The notes under the pieces: generated by a model
The model's input: only the letters and a program-made list of their open reading frames with translations
Database searches by the model: none
What the model was told of the DNA's origin: nothing
Position numbers and translations under genes: made by a program
Shown: positions 19,684-30,638 of the stretch, piece by piece
Numbering within the stretch: the stretch's first letter is position 1
Layout of the letters: each line of letters starts with the position of its first letter
From: Ottowia beijingensis
GTDB taxonomy: Bacteria > Pseudomonadota > Gammaproteobacteria > Burkholderiales > Burkholderiaceae_C
Reading direction: 5' to 3'
NCBI RefSeq assembly: GCF_013423955.1
Contig: NZ_JACCKX010000004.1
Location: 1-64,000 of the forward strand
Length of the DNA stretch: 64,000 bases

Positions 19684-21431
19684 ACGGATAGGAAATTCAA
19701 CCGCATGAGGCCAAGTATGGCACGAGTTTTGGGCCTCGAAACACGTTCGGCCAAGGAAGGTTGAGCGCTCGCTTGCCGCTCAATGGCAAGAGCTTGGGAG
19801 GCAGTATGCATTTGGGCCTGGCGCGCGCGCAGCTGCTTCCCGCAGCGATGGATACCGCCGCTTCACTGGGTCACCAATTGACGCGCTGGTCTACCTCGTC
19901 GGGTTGAGCTGCCAGATCCCAATCCGGCTCGCCTTGCGCACCATCATCCACCGGCGCGTCGCAGCCCTCCCACAGCGGTGGCCCGCGTGCCGGGGTTATG
20001 TGCGGTGGCTGCGAGTCCACCCCGATGTGGTTCAGGATGTGGCGGATTTCGGCGCTGTGGGTGATGAAGGCAATGATGCGCATCTGCCCACCGCACATGG
20101 GGCACAGCAGCGGAAATGCCTCGTAGATGCGGGCAATCAGCACCGCCCACAAGTAATGCGCCGCTCGCTTCGGGCGTGCTTCAGGTTCGGGTGTGGGTGT
20201 GGCCGCGTTGCCCGGCGCCGCCACCCCAGGTACGCCCGCGCCAGGTTGTGCAGTCTCCACCGTGGCTGGTTGCGACGCAGCAGGCTGAGCCAGCGCCGTT
20301 ACCGCCGCTCTCAGCGGCGAGTTTGGTGCCAGCACACCAAAGTAGCGGTGCCGGTGGGTGCGTGGCGGTGGCACCAGCGCGGCAATGCGGTCGATGAGCT
20401 CCAGCGGTGTGAGGTGCAGCTCATCTGCCTTGGCACCACGCTTGTCACTGGTGGGCTCGCTGCGCTGTTTGGCACAGCGGTACACCAGTTTGCTTCCCTC
20501 TTTGCGTAGGCGCTCCATGGAAAACGGTGGACGCGCGCAATAGCGCAGCAGCCGCTCCAGCGCAGCGCGGTCGTGGGCTTCGATGCAGACACCGGCGTCC
20601 ACCGAGAAGCCGCTGTGTTTGTAGCCCAGCATGTCTTTGGCGTCACAGTTCTCCAGCAGGCCCCGAGCAACGAAGGCGCGCAGGATGCGTTTTGCAGTGT
20701 GGTCTGCACTGGGGCCACGGTAGCCGCATCGATGCCGGTGGCCGCGTGAAAGATGACACCCGGCGATGAGATTCGAGGGGTCGCATCAGCATCGCCCTCG
20801 CCCTCCACTTCCTCAAACACCCCGTCCACCACACAAACGTGGAAGTGGACGTGTTCATTGAGGCTGGAGCCGAATCGGTGAATGAAGGCGATGGCACCGA
20901 TGTGCAGGCCTGCCTTGTCCATATGGGCCGCACCGGGGCTGTGGGTCTGCAGAGTTTGTGCGATCACCCGCAGAAAGATGCGCAGCACCATGCTCAGCAC
21001 CGCTCCGTCGCGCTGCATGAAGTACCGAAGCCGCTTGGGAACCGACAGCACCCACTGGCGCACCGGCAGGCGGGGAGACGTGGTCGTTCAGGTGCGCTGC
21101 TGTCTCCACCATGCGCCGGGTGGTGCACGAGGGGCAGACTCCCCGGCCTTTGCAGGAGAAGGCTACAAAGTAGTCGTGCCCACAGTCGCCGCAGCGAGCG
21201 CGGGCAAAGCCATGGGCAAAGATGCCGCACTCAAGATACTTGGCAAACGCTTTGCGCACGAAGGGCTTGGGGGTGTGGTGGTCGCCCTGGCCGTCGAACT
21301 GACCCGCGCTGGCGCTCTAGCCAGGTCTCGTAGTGCTCGGCTACCGTTTGGTAGAGCAGCGTGCGTTCGGGGTGGCGTGGGTTGTAGAGCTTGGGCTTGG
21401 AAGTGGCTGACATGAATACTGTACAAATGCA
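19684..21431 (-). mobile_element. IS91-family element, copy 3
   Basis: Third IS91 copy, closing the tandem array. The left edge is as in the other copies. On the right the shared sequence ends at ACAAATGCA and continues into CAGTATTCGCC instead of passenger DNA, completing an SOS-box-like dyad. It borders an IS5-type transposase remnant. Confidence 0.88.
19871..21413 (-). CDS. tnpA: IS91-family transposase, copy 3
   Basis: Same transposase. The zinc region reads VCPSCTTRRMVETAAHL without the shift that breaks copies 1 and 2, because one more G is present near 21131. Other breaks lie near 21312 (two bases lost), 21062, 20780 and 20694. A consensus of the three copies gives a full-length HUH transposase, so at least one copy may be active. 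Confidence 0.87.
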
Positions 21432-21438
21432 CAGTATT
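21415..21438 (-). promoter_or_regulatory. LexA (SOS) box-like dyad just upstream of IS91 tnpA copy 3
   Basis: AATACTGT-ACAAATGC-ACAGTATT is a perfect 8-bp dyad that contains CTGT-N8-ACAG, the LexA consensus shared by many proteobacteria. It ends 1-2 bp upstream of the tnpA ATG (21413). In copies 1 and 2 only the tnpA-proximal half remains, because the passenger junction replaces the other arm. Confidence 0.5.
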
Positions 21439-21668
21439 CGCCAGGGCCTGGAAATACTGCGCCGAGTCGATCTCGTCGGCCCTGCAAAATTCATCTCGCG
21501 GCGCCGACGAGAAGCGCCGGACGTGTAAGAGTAGCGAGTCGACTCGCCGACGCTGCGAGCGCTGACAGCAGCCAAAGCGAGCGCAAAAGGCTGGAGCAAT
21601 GCCCCGCCGGGCGATGGCACGCAGCAGCCAGCGGATGTCGAAGCCGGCTGCGCACAACACCGCATGCA
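21432..21668 (-). pseudogene. IS5-family transposase remnant (C-terminus)
   Basis: The minus strand codes AVLCAAGFDIRWLLRAIARR, the typical C-terminal end of IS5-type DDE transposases (often LCAAGYNIRWLLR). The upstream part is missing because IS1071 begins exactly at 21669, and the downstream side merges into IS91 copy 3. Only about 50-70 codons survive. It marks an older insertion that later elements landed in. Confidence 0.6.
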
Positions 21669-21778
21669 GGGGTCTCCTCGTTTTCAGTGCAATAAGTGAC
21701 GGTACGAAAAGCTAGCACTGGCGCGGAGGTGGTGTTGGTAGATCGTTGATTTCATTGACTTTCCTGTTCACTTTCAAA
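21669..21778. repeat. IS1071 left terminal inverted repeat
   Basis: Begins GGGGTCTCCTCGTTTTCAGT and continues through GTGACGGTACGAAAAGCTAG to about the CCTGTTCACTTTC stretch. It is an imperfect inverse of 24761-24870 and a close inverse of 25439-25548. Confidence 0.85.
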
Positions 21779-21811
21779 TCTGCGATTCGTGGCGTCAAAC
21801 CGTGGTCGGTT

Positions 21812-24718
21812 TCATCCATTGGTGCCAGTTATCGATGCATTTGGCCGCGAAGGCAGGATTTGGTCAGCATAGCGGTCAACCGGGAAGCGAAACACACCCC
21901 GCAAGTTGATGCTCTCCAGCCTGGTGGGCGCAATCTTCCCGATCAGTTCCGGTGGAATGACCTGGCGGCGGTTCGACCAGCGATCCAGGACCGCCTGCAT
22001 CTGTGAGGTATTCCACGCCATCACGATGTTGGCCATCAGGCTCAACGCATCGGCCACAGCCTGCATTTCATCGACACGTTTGGCCTGCGCCGGGCTGATC
22101 CGGCCGGTATAAATGGCGCGCTTGAGGGCGTTAACAGCCTCGCCCCGATTGAGCACCCGGCGCAACTCGTTCCTGAAAGCGTCCTTGACAAAGTAGTCAG
22201 CCAAAAACGCCGTACGCAGCAACCGCCCCAATTGCACGCCAGCCTCATAGATTGGATCGCCCTGGGCGGCAGAACCGAACCGCGCAAGAGCTGCCACCGC
22301 ACTGGCATGTCCGCTCATGACCGAGGCTGCCAGGTGCACCAGACTATCCCAATGCTTTTCGATCAAAGCGACGTCGACATTGGCTTCGCACACCGCAGCG
22401 ATTTCTGCGGGCACTTTGGTGCCGCGTGGCACAAAGAGGTGGCGCTGTTTGAGTTCCTTCAACCGCGGGCAAAGATCAAAACCAAGCAAACGGGCATGTG
22501 ACATGGCAAAGTCGGTGTAGCCATGGGTATCCACAGCAAGCTGGCTGGTCTCCAGCTTTTCTTGGCGGATGACACCTTCAATGGCCACGCCCGCCTGGCG
22601 CTCATTGAGCACAAAGGGCTGCGCATGGAAGATGCCCCACCGGTCTTTTACATGGGAGTAGATTCCAATGGAAGGTGTGTTGCGCCGAGGATCAAGCCGG
22701 GCTTGCCACACCCGTTTGGTGGTCTCCATGCTCATCATGTCAGAAGATGCCAAATCGGACCGCCCCCAGGTGGCGGCAATCGGGTGTCGCTGCATGAATT
22801 CCAGCACAGCCTGGCAGGCCTGGCTCAGACGCCGTTCGTCCCGCGCCCAGCGCATGGCCTGGCGAATGCTGGTGGCAGACAATTGCGGAATCATGCGCGC
22901 GCATTCGACCGCAGTCAGACTGGTGCCGTGGGCCATGATGCCGGCATAGACCATCAGCAGCTCGTCGGTAGAGCGCGGCTCACGTCCGAGCATGATCCAG
23001 CTAAAGCGCACCTGGGCGTCAACGGCCAGAATCACTTCCGGCAATTGAACCTCACCGATGCGGTGATCCAAAGCCGCGCGCAGCTTGGTCACTTCTGGGT
23101 CTTCGTCCTCTGCGGGCAATGGCGACAAATGGAGTTCATCATCCACGCGCAGTACGCCACTGCGGGCTGCAGCGGCCACCGCATCGACACCGGCAGTTAC
23201 TCTGGCCAGCAAAGGCTTCAAGAAAGTGGCAGCCTTGCTGGGTAACGATAGACGGGCATAGTGTTTCTTGGACTCTGCCTGCCAACGCTCGTCCGTGAAG
23301 AACAAGCGCGCACGACCCCGAAAGCTCAGGCTGTGCTCAATCCAGACCGAGCCATTGCGCACCGCGCGGCGCAGGGCAAACAGGGTGGCCACCTCCAACG
23401 CCTGAAACGCCCGTTCCCGGTCTGGGCTGGAGATCGAAACCTGCCAGATCATTCCCAGACTTGGTGCCACCACTTCAACTGGCAGCTTTCTGGATCCTTT
23501 GAGATATAAAGCTTGCAGCTTGGCAAGGTACTCGATGGCAGGATGCTCGCCGGTGGCCTGCCAGGGCAGCTTTGCAATGGCGACGAGCAACGACCGCACG
23601 GGGCGAATTCCATCAATCAATCCCTCGCGGACCAGGGAGGCCCTGCTCGGTGGTTTGCGTTTCTGGGTTTCGGTGATCAAGGCTTCAAGACGGGCACGCA
23701 ACTCAGCATCTGGCACCGCACCTTGCGCGCTCAAGGCAACAAGTTCGCCGAGCAGCGTTTTGTACATTGCGGCCCAATTGACGGTAGCGGGGACATCGGC
23801 GGCAGCCTGACGCCACAGATCGGCGATCCGGCGCTGCACCATAAGGATCAACTGGTCTGTGGTGGTGAACAGGCAATACCGAAGAAAGCATGCGACCTCC
23901 ACGGTGCGCGCTGGCTCTTTGATCTTGGCTCCGGCTGAGGGCGGCCTGGAGACAAGTCGGCGCGCGTAGCGGCGCAAGATGAGATCGGGGATGTCTGCCA
24001 GGTGCTTATGAACGTCCAGCGTGTAAAGCAGGTCGATGCGCTCCAGTACCTCGCTGATTTGGCGGGTTGAGTGTTTCGCCGGTGCAGCCCATAGCCAACT
24101 CTGCTGGGTTTGTCCATCTGGGCGCAGCTCTGAAACTGAGGCTCGCCAGCGATCAAGTGTTGCTGGATCAACGCTGGCGGCGATGGCGGTGCCTGTTTCA
24201 ACTTCAAGCTGGGCAAGTGCCGCCGCAATCAGTGTCCGAATTGCCCGCTCGTGCACGATCACCAGCTTGTTCTTGTACAGCCATTGACGCGCCCGCACGA
24301 GTAGCTGATCGCGGTCGGCGCAGCGCGCCACTTCGTCGCGCAGTTCACGTACCAGTGAGCGGCGCTGGTGCTCGCTCATCCACTGGAATCCAAGGACCGT
24401 GCAGGCTACTTGTTGGTGATCGAATAGCGTGCGCCCGCGTTCATACATGGCTCTCAGCGAGGCGACTTCTGGTGCTGCAATGCCAAGCTCGTTGCCAAGG
24501 TGGCGCCACAAGGCTACTGGAATTACCCGAAAGGCACCGAGCAAACGCCCACTCATGCGCAGGAAACCAATATGGAGCGCCAGACCAAGCTTGTGGGAAT
24601 CACCTCGGCGTGCATTGATTGCGTCGCGCTCGGCACCATCGAAGGTGAAAAATGCCTTCATCTCGAAGTCGCTGATATCGCGGGGAGCCCACGCATCCCC
24701 AAAAACGTTGTGTGCCAA
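21812..24718 (-). CDS. tnpA: IS1071 Tn3-family transposase
   Basis: Uninterrupted frame of 968 codons, the longest unbroken gene here. It is a DDE transposase of the Tn3 superfamily with the N-terminal DUF4158-type region (FFTFDGAERDAINARRGDSH) and the catalytic C-terminal region (LAVDTHGYTDFAMSHARLLG, NIVMAWNTSQMQAVLDRW). The listed start is a TTG; an ATG 19 codons downstream (MKAFFTFDGAERD) is an equally likely start. Its intactness contrasts with the frameshifted neighbours. Confidence 0.93.
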   Translation of the reverse strand: MAHNVFGDAWAPRDISDFEMKAFFTFDGAERDAINARRGDSHKLGLALHIGFLRMSGRLLGAFRVIPVALWRHLGNELGIAAPEVASLRAMYERGRTLFDHQQVACTVLGFQWMSEHQRRSLVRELRDEVARCADRDQLLVRARQWLYKNKLVIVHERAIRTLIAAALAQLEVETGTAIAASVDPATLDRWRASVSELRPDGQTQQSWLWAAPAKHSTRQISEVLERIDLLYTLDVHKHLADIPDLILRRYARRLVSRPPSAGAKIKEPARTVEVACFLRYCLFTTTDQLILMVQRRIADLWRQAAADVPATVNWAAMYKTLLGELVALSAQGAVPDAELRARLEALITETQKRKPPSRASLVREGLIDGIRPVRSLLVAIAKLPWQATGEHPAIEYLAKLQALYLKGSRKLPVEVVAPSLGMIWQVSISSPDRERAFQALEVATLFALRRAVRNGSVWIEHSLSFRGRARLFFTDERWQAESKKHYARLSLPSKAATFLKPLLARVTAGVDAVAAAARSGVLRVDDELHLSPLPAEDEDPEVTKLRAALDHRIGEVQLPEVILAVDAQVRFSWIMLGREPRSTDELLMVYAGIMAHGTSLTAVECARMIPQLSATSIRQAMRWARDERRLSQACQAVLEFMQRHPIAATWGRSDLASSDMMSMETTKRVWQARLDPRRNTPSIGIYSHVKDRWGIFHAQPFVLNERQAGVAIEGVIRQEKLETSQLAVDTHGYTDFAMSHARLLGFDLCPRLKELKQRHLFVPRGTKVPAEIAAVCEANVDVALIEKHWDSLVHLAASVMSGHASAVAALARFGSAAQGDPIYEAGVQLGRLLRTAFLADYFVKDAFRNELRRVLNRGEAVNALKRAIYTGRISPAQAKRVDEMQAVADALSLMANIVMAWNTSQMQAVLDRWSNRRQVIPPELIGKIAPTRLESINLRGVFRFPVDRYADQILPSRPNASITGTNG

Positions 24719-24760
24719 CCCTGCATCGTGAACCTCAAAAGTGGGAGGCCACCATACCCG

Positions 24761-24870
24761 TTTACAAAGCGAACAGGAAAGTCAATGAAATCAACGGTCT
24801 ACCCAGACCACCCCCGCGCCAGTGCTAGCTTTGCGTACCGTCACTTATTGCACTGAAAACGAGGAGACCC
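24761..24870. repeat. IS1071 right terminal inverted repeat
   Basis: Ends GTCACTTATTGCACTGAAAA followed by CGAGGAGACCC. The fourth C of the usual GACCCC end is replaced by the T of the adjoining IS1071 fragment. Confidence 0.85.
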
Positions 24871-25548
24871 TAGTCTGGTGCACCTGGCAGCCTCGGTCAT
24901 GAGCGGACATGCCAGTGCGGTGGCAGCTCTTGCGCGGTTCGGTTCTGCCGCCCAGGGCGATCCAATCTATGAGGCTGGCGTGCAATTGGGGCGGTTGCTG
25001 CGTACGGCGTTTTTGGCTGACTACTTTGTCAAGGACGCTTTCAGGAACGAGTTGCGCCGGGTGCTCAATCGGGGCGAGGCTGTTAACGCCCTCAAGCGCG
25101 CCATTTATACCGGCCGGATCAGCCCGGCGCAGGCCAAACGTGTCGATGAAATGCAGGCTGTGGCCGATGCGTTGAGCCTGATGGCCAACATCGTGATGGC
25201 GTGGAATACCTCACAGATGCAGGCGGTCCTGGATCGCTGGTCGAACCGCCGCCAGGTCATTCCACCGGAACTGATCGGGAAGATTGCGCCCACCAGGCTG
25301 GAGAGCATCAACTTGCGGGGTGTGTTTCGCTTCCCGGTTGACCGCTATGCTGACCAAATCCTGCCTTCGCGGCCAAATGCATCGATAACTGGCACCAATG
25401 GATGAAACCGACCACGGTTTGACGCCACGAATCGCAGATTTGAAAGTGAACAGGAAAGTCAATGAAATCAACGATCTACCAACACCACCTCCGCGCCAGT
25501 GCTAGCTTTTCGTACCGTCACTTATTGCACTGAAAACGAGGAGACCCC
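24871..25548 (+). mobile_element. Partial second IS1071 in inverted orientation
   Basis: The last 176 or so codons of the IS1071 transposase (LVHLAASVMSGHASAVAALA to NASITGTNG, plus strand, about 24878-25405) and one terminal repeat (25439-25548, ending GAGGAGACCCC). It starts exactly at the right end of the complete IS1071, at TAGTCTGG, a point inside tnpA. The complete copy therefore appears to have inserted into tnpA of an older IS1071, whose other half was later lost. Confidence 0.88.
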
Positions 25549-26335
25549 TAGGTGACACGGTTGCCGCTGGCGGCACGCGCGGCGCGCAGGGTGCGGGCCA
25601 GGTGCGGGGCATGCTCAGGCGCCAGAAAGGCCGCATCCCGCACTTCCAGCGCGATCACGCCGCCGGGGGCAGCGGGTTGCAGGCGGGGCAGGGCAGACAG
25701 CAGGGCGCCGATGCGGTCGATCAGCTCGGGCAGGCGCGCCAGCATGTGGCGTGGCAAGGGGCTGATCTGGAACACCAGCGCGCCGATCTTGTCGCCCAGC
25801 CCTTCCAGCGCGGGCTGCACGAACTGGCGGATGGCCAGCTCCGTGCTCAGGAAGGCCGGGTTGGGCGCACGGCCGCGGCCGTCTTCGGCGCGCACCTGCG
25901 CGTCGCACACCAGCGCAGGCGCCTTGACGACGAAGCGGAAGTGCGCCGGCACCTGGGCGGCATAGCCCGCGTACTGGGTGGCGGTGAGGGGGCGGTAGAA
26001 CGCGCGGTCGAGGCTGACGCTGCGCAGCGCGGGTGCCGGGCGTAGGCGACCAGGCCGTGCTTCGACAGCGTCGCCTCGGCGTAGTCGCCGCCCCACACCA
26101 GCCCGGCCCAGCCGGGAAAGTGCCACGACGAGGTGCCCAGGTGCAGCCCGTGGGGCAGGGCGGCGGCGAGTGTGCGGGTGGCGTCGCCCACGGCGGTGGC
26201 CTCAACGCCAGCGCGCGGGCGGCGGGCGGGCCGGGGCGCTGTGGGCTCGGCGGCGGGTGCATCAGCCGGCGCCAGCGGCTCGTCGAACAGGGCGTTCTGC
26301 TCGGGCTGGGGCGGTGGCGTCATTGAAGAATCCAT
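25549..26335 (-). pseudogene. DUF72-family protein, 3'-truncated by IS1071
   Basis: A Pro/Ala-rich N-terminal extension precedes the DUF72 TIM-barrel start LHLGTSSWHFPGWAGLVWGG. Then come FYRPLTATQYAGYAAQVPAH, FRFVVKAPALVCD and the mid-domain LVFQISPLPRHML. A frameshift near 26037 splits it. The frame runs into the IS1071 end, where a stop appears at once, so the C-terminal part of the domain (family about 240-300 residues) is missing. It is convergent with the truncated ampG at 7670. Confidence 0.83.
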
Positions 26336-26546
26336 CGGGTTGATGCGCTGGGGCTGGCCGCACAGGAGAGCGGCTCACGCGCTCAACCTTGCATTAGGCG
26401 ATTGGTCACCCTGAAAGAAATTCCGTATGCAGCCTTTATGCCATCGACACCGGCAGCTATCAGGAGCATAGCATCGAACGCTGCCGCGCCGGCGCCGCTT
26501 GCCTTGCGCCAGAATCGTGCCTGCGGCCCGATGCCGCACACACGCC
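26336..26546. other. Intergenic region between DUF72 and paiB-like genes
   Basis: 211 bp between divergent genes; it presumably holds both promoters. No clear repeat or operator is visible apart from AT-richer DNA near 26400-26470. Confidence 0.4.
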
Positions 26547-27209
26547 ATGTACCTGCCCCTTACTTTGCCAGCCGCGACGCGCGCCTTGCCGCCCGCGTGA
26601 TGCGCGAGCACCCGTTCGCCAGCCTGATCACCACCGACGACGAGGGCCTGCCCTTCGTCACGCACCTGCCGTGCACCTGCAGCCCCAGGCATCGCCCGAT
26701 GGGGAAGACGCGGCGGGCTTCACGCTGCTCGGGCACGTGGCCCGGCCCAACCCGCAGTGGCGCCATCTGCAGGCGCGGCCGCGCGCGGTGGTCAGCTTTC
26801 TGGGGCCGCACGCCTACATGTCGCCGCAGGTGTACCCCGATCTGGCGCGCGTGCCGACGTGGAACTACGTCGCCGTGCACTGCACTGTGCAGGCCACCCT
26901 GCTGCCGCACAACGATGCGGCGGGCAAGGAGCGCCTGCTCAAATGCCTGATCGGCGACCACGAGCCGGCCTATGCCGCGCAATGGCGCGCGCTGGACGAA
27001 GAACTGGCGGGCAAGCTGCTGCAGGGCATCGTCGCGTTCGAGCTGACAGTGACCAGCTGGCAGTGCAAGCTCAACTGAACCAGCACCGGAAAGAGTCGCA
27101 CGCGGCGCTGCACAGCGCCTGTGCCCAGGGCATGCCGAACGAGCGCGCGCTGGCAGGCTGGATGGAGACACTGGGCATGACGGACCGCATCAACCAAGGA
27201 GGGAACTGA
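26547..27209 (+). CDS. PaiB-type FMN-binding negative regulator family protein
   Basis: About 220 residues of the PaiB/DUF447-like flavin-binding family. It has FASRDARLAARVMREHPFAS, RPRAVVSFLGPHAYMSPQVY, VPTWNYVAVHCTVQA and the C-terminal LNQHRKESH. In Bacillus, PaiB represses protease genes; in proteobacteria the family is uncharacterised and may be a flavin- or haem-dependent enzyme. Single-base losses near 26560, 26660 and 27073 must be corrected to join MYLP to FASRD and to recover the tail ending RINQGGN. It is 3 bp from the next gene. Confidence 0.82.
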
Positions 27210-27212
27210 GCC

Positions 27213-28948
<1,736 letters not shown>

Positions 28949-28951
<3 letters not shown>

Positions 28952-29007
28952 TTTTGATAGCTGCCTGCGCAGGACTGGTCTGCGCAAAAGGCCAATTTGA
29001 TTTGAAA
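28949..29007. repeat. Dispersed palindromic repeat, copy 3 (inverse orientation)
   Basis: ATTTTGATAGCTGCCTGCGC ... GCGCAAAAGGCCAATTTGAT. It fills the gap between the tadA fusion and ldcA and overlaps the stop codon of the former. Confidence 0.78.
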
Positions 29008-29018
29008 GAAGCCGTGCC

Positions 29019-29998
29019 ATGGCCCATGTCTACGTGTATTCCCCTTCCGGCGCTGTGCGCGACCGCGCGGCTTTCAAGCGCGGTGTGGCGCGGCTCAAGG
29101 CGCTGGGGCATGAGGTCGAGGTCGATCCCTCGGCACTGGCCAGCTGGCAGCGCTTTGCCGGCGACGACGACACGCGCCTGGCCGCCATCGGGCGGGCCGC
29201 GGCCAGCGGGGCCGATGTGGCGCTCATCTCGCGCGGCGGCTATGGGCTGACGCGCATCCTGGAGCAGATTCCGTACAAGGCCATGGCCCGCGCCATCGAG
29301 CGCGGCACGCGCTTTGTCGGCTTCAGCGACTTTACGGTGGTGCAGCTGGCGCTGATGAAGAAGGCCGGCGCCGTCACCTGGGCCGGCCCGGCGGTGTGCG
29401 AGGGCTTCGGCGCCACCGATGCCGGCGACGCGGCCGAAGGCCATGGCGGGCTGGGCAGTGCGAACGGGCAGGGCGGCCCCGACGAGATCATGCTGGCCTG
29501 CTTCGACGACATGGTCAGCGGCAGCAGCGAAGGCACGGGCTGGCGCCTGCCCGCCGCGGACATCGCCGCGCTGAACGGCAAGGACGGCCTGGTGGCGCGC
29601 CAGGCGCCGCTGTGGGGCGGTAACCTGGCGATGGTGCTGTCGCTGCTGGGCACGCCGTGGTGGCCCGAGGTGAAGGGCGGCGTGCTGTTTCTGGAAGACG
29701 TGGGTGAGCACCCCTACCGCATCGAACGCATGCTGCTGCAATTGCTGCACGCCGGCGTGCTGGCGCGGCAGAAGCTGATCGTGCTCGGCCAGTTCACCGA
29801 ATACAGCCTGAGCGTCCATGACAAGGGCTATTCGCTGGCAAGGTCGTCGCGGAACTGCGCAGCCGGCTGAAGGTGCCCGTGCTCACGGGCCTGCCCTTCG
29901 GCCATGTGCCCACCAAGGTGCTGCTGCCCGTGGGACTGCCGGTGGACGTGCTGGTGGAGGGCAGGGAAGCGCTGGTGCTGTGGGGGCACCAGCACTGA
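29019..29998 (+). CDS. ldcA: LD-carboxypeptidase (muramoyltetrapeptide carboxypeptidase, S66)
   Basis: Cytoplasmic serine peptidase that trims murein tetrapeptides to tripeptides during cell-wall recycling. The nucleophile serine is in GFSDFTVVQ, the catalytic Glu in the LFLEDVGEHPYRIERML region and the catalytic His in GLPFGHVPTK. Length is about 325 residues. A frameshift near 29840 separates the last 50 codons; the corrected end is REALVLWGHQH. AmpG, truncated at 7670, belongs to the same recycling pathway. Confidence 0.9.
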
Positions 29999-30034
29999 AC
30001 CGCAGCGCAGCCTGCCGCGGCCGGCCGCAGCCGA

Positions 30035-30373
30035 TCAGGCCCGGATCGTGGTGGGGCGCGACACCATGCCCCTGGGCAACATGCCCTCGAACATGGCCGA
30101 CAGGCTGACCATGCGCGTGCGCGCCACCTGCTCGCCATGCAGGCCGGCGAGGGCGGCCATCAAGTCGGCGCGGGCGTACCACAGCGCCAGGGCATCGCCA
30201 CCGGCACGAATGCGGCGGGCGACCTGCGGGTATTGCTGCGCGCCGGGATCGCCCAGCATGTCCAGCATGGCCATGCGGATATCTTCCATCCGGTGCGCCA
30301 GGCGCTCCGCATCAGCTCCTGCGGCCTGGACAAGCGGCCATACAGGGCAGACACCCACCCGTGCTTGAACCAT
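30035..30373 (-). CDS. Hypothetical helical protein
   Basis: About 112 residues from the ATG giving MVQARVGVCPVWPLVQAAGA; a longer frame to 30469 would need a TTG start. It is Ala/Leu/Arg-rich and probably all helical (MEDIRMAMLDMLGDPGAQQY, ALWYARADLMAALAGL). No family recognised. It is convergent with ldcA and divergent from the cyclase gene. Confidence 0.5.
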   Translation of the reverse strand: MVQARVGVCPVWPLVQAAGADAERLAHRMEDIRMAMLDMLGDPGAQQYPQVARRIRAGGDALALWYARADLMAALAGLHGEQVARTRMVSLSAMFEGMLPRGMVSRPTTIRA

Positions 30374-30638
30374 CTCATCGGTGTTGTTACCATGAAGTTT
30401 CGTTAATAACCAACGGTTACGATCATAGCGAAGCGCTTGTGCTGACGCCACCCTGACGCGGCGGACCAACCACGGATTCCGTGAAAAACAACGCGTTCGC
30501 CACCCTGGGCAGCATCATGCTTGGCCCCAAGGGCTGTCGGGTGCTATCATTTTTGAGGCCAATTGCCCGCGGCGAGACAAGGGAATTCCTGCCAATGCAA
30601 CGGCTTTACATGACCGCTCCCATCGGAAACCAGTCCAG

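Larger units (their letters stand above)
21669..24870 (-). mobile_element. IS1071 (Tn3 family), complete copy
   Basis: About 3.2 kb with roughly 110-bp terminal inverted repeats, GGGGTCTCCTCGTTTTCAGT on the left and its complement at the right end. Between them is one large transposase and no resolvase, the known structure of IS1071, which commonly brackets catabolic genes in Comamonadaceae. The two repeats differ at several positions (for example GTTGGTAGATC versus CTGGGTAGACC). The right end abuts a partial IS1071 directly. Confidence 0.93.

Noticed and set aside
8346-21431. CRISPR or integron array as explanation of the repeats
   Set aside because: Repeats are kilobase-scale IS91-passenger units. 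There are no short regularly spaced repeats, attC sites or integrase.
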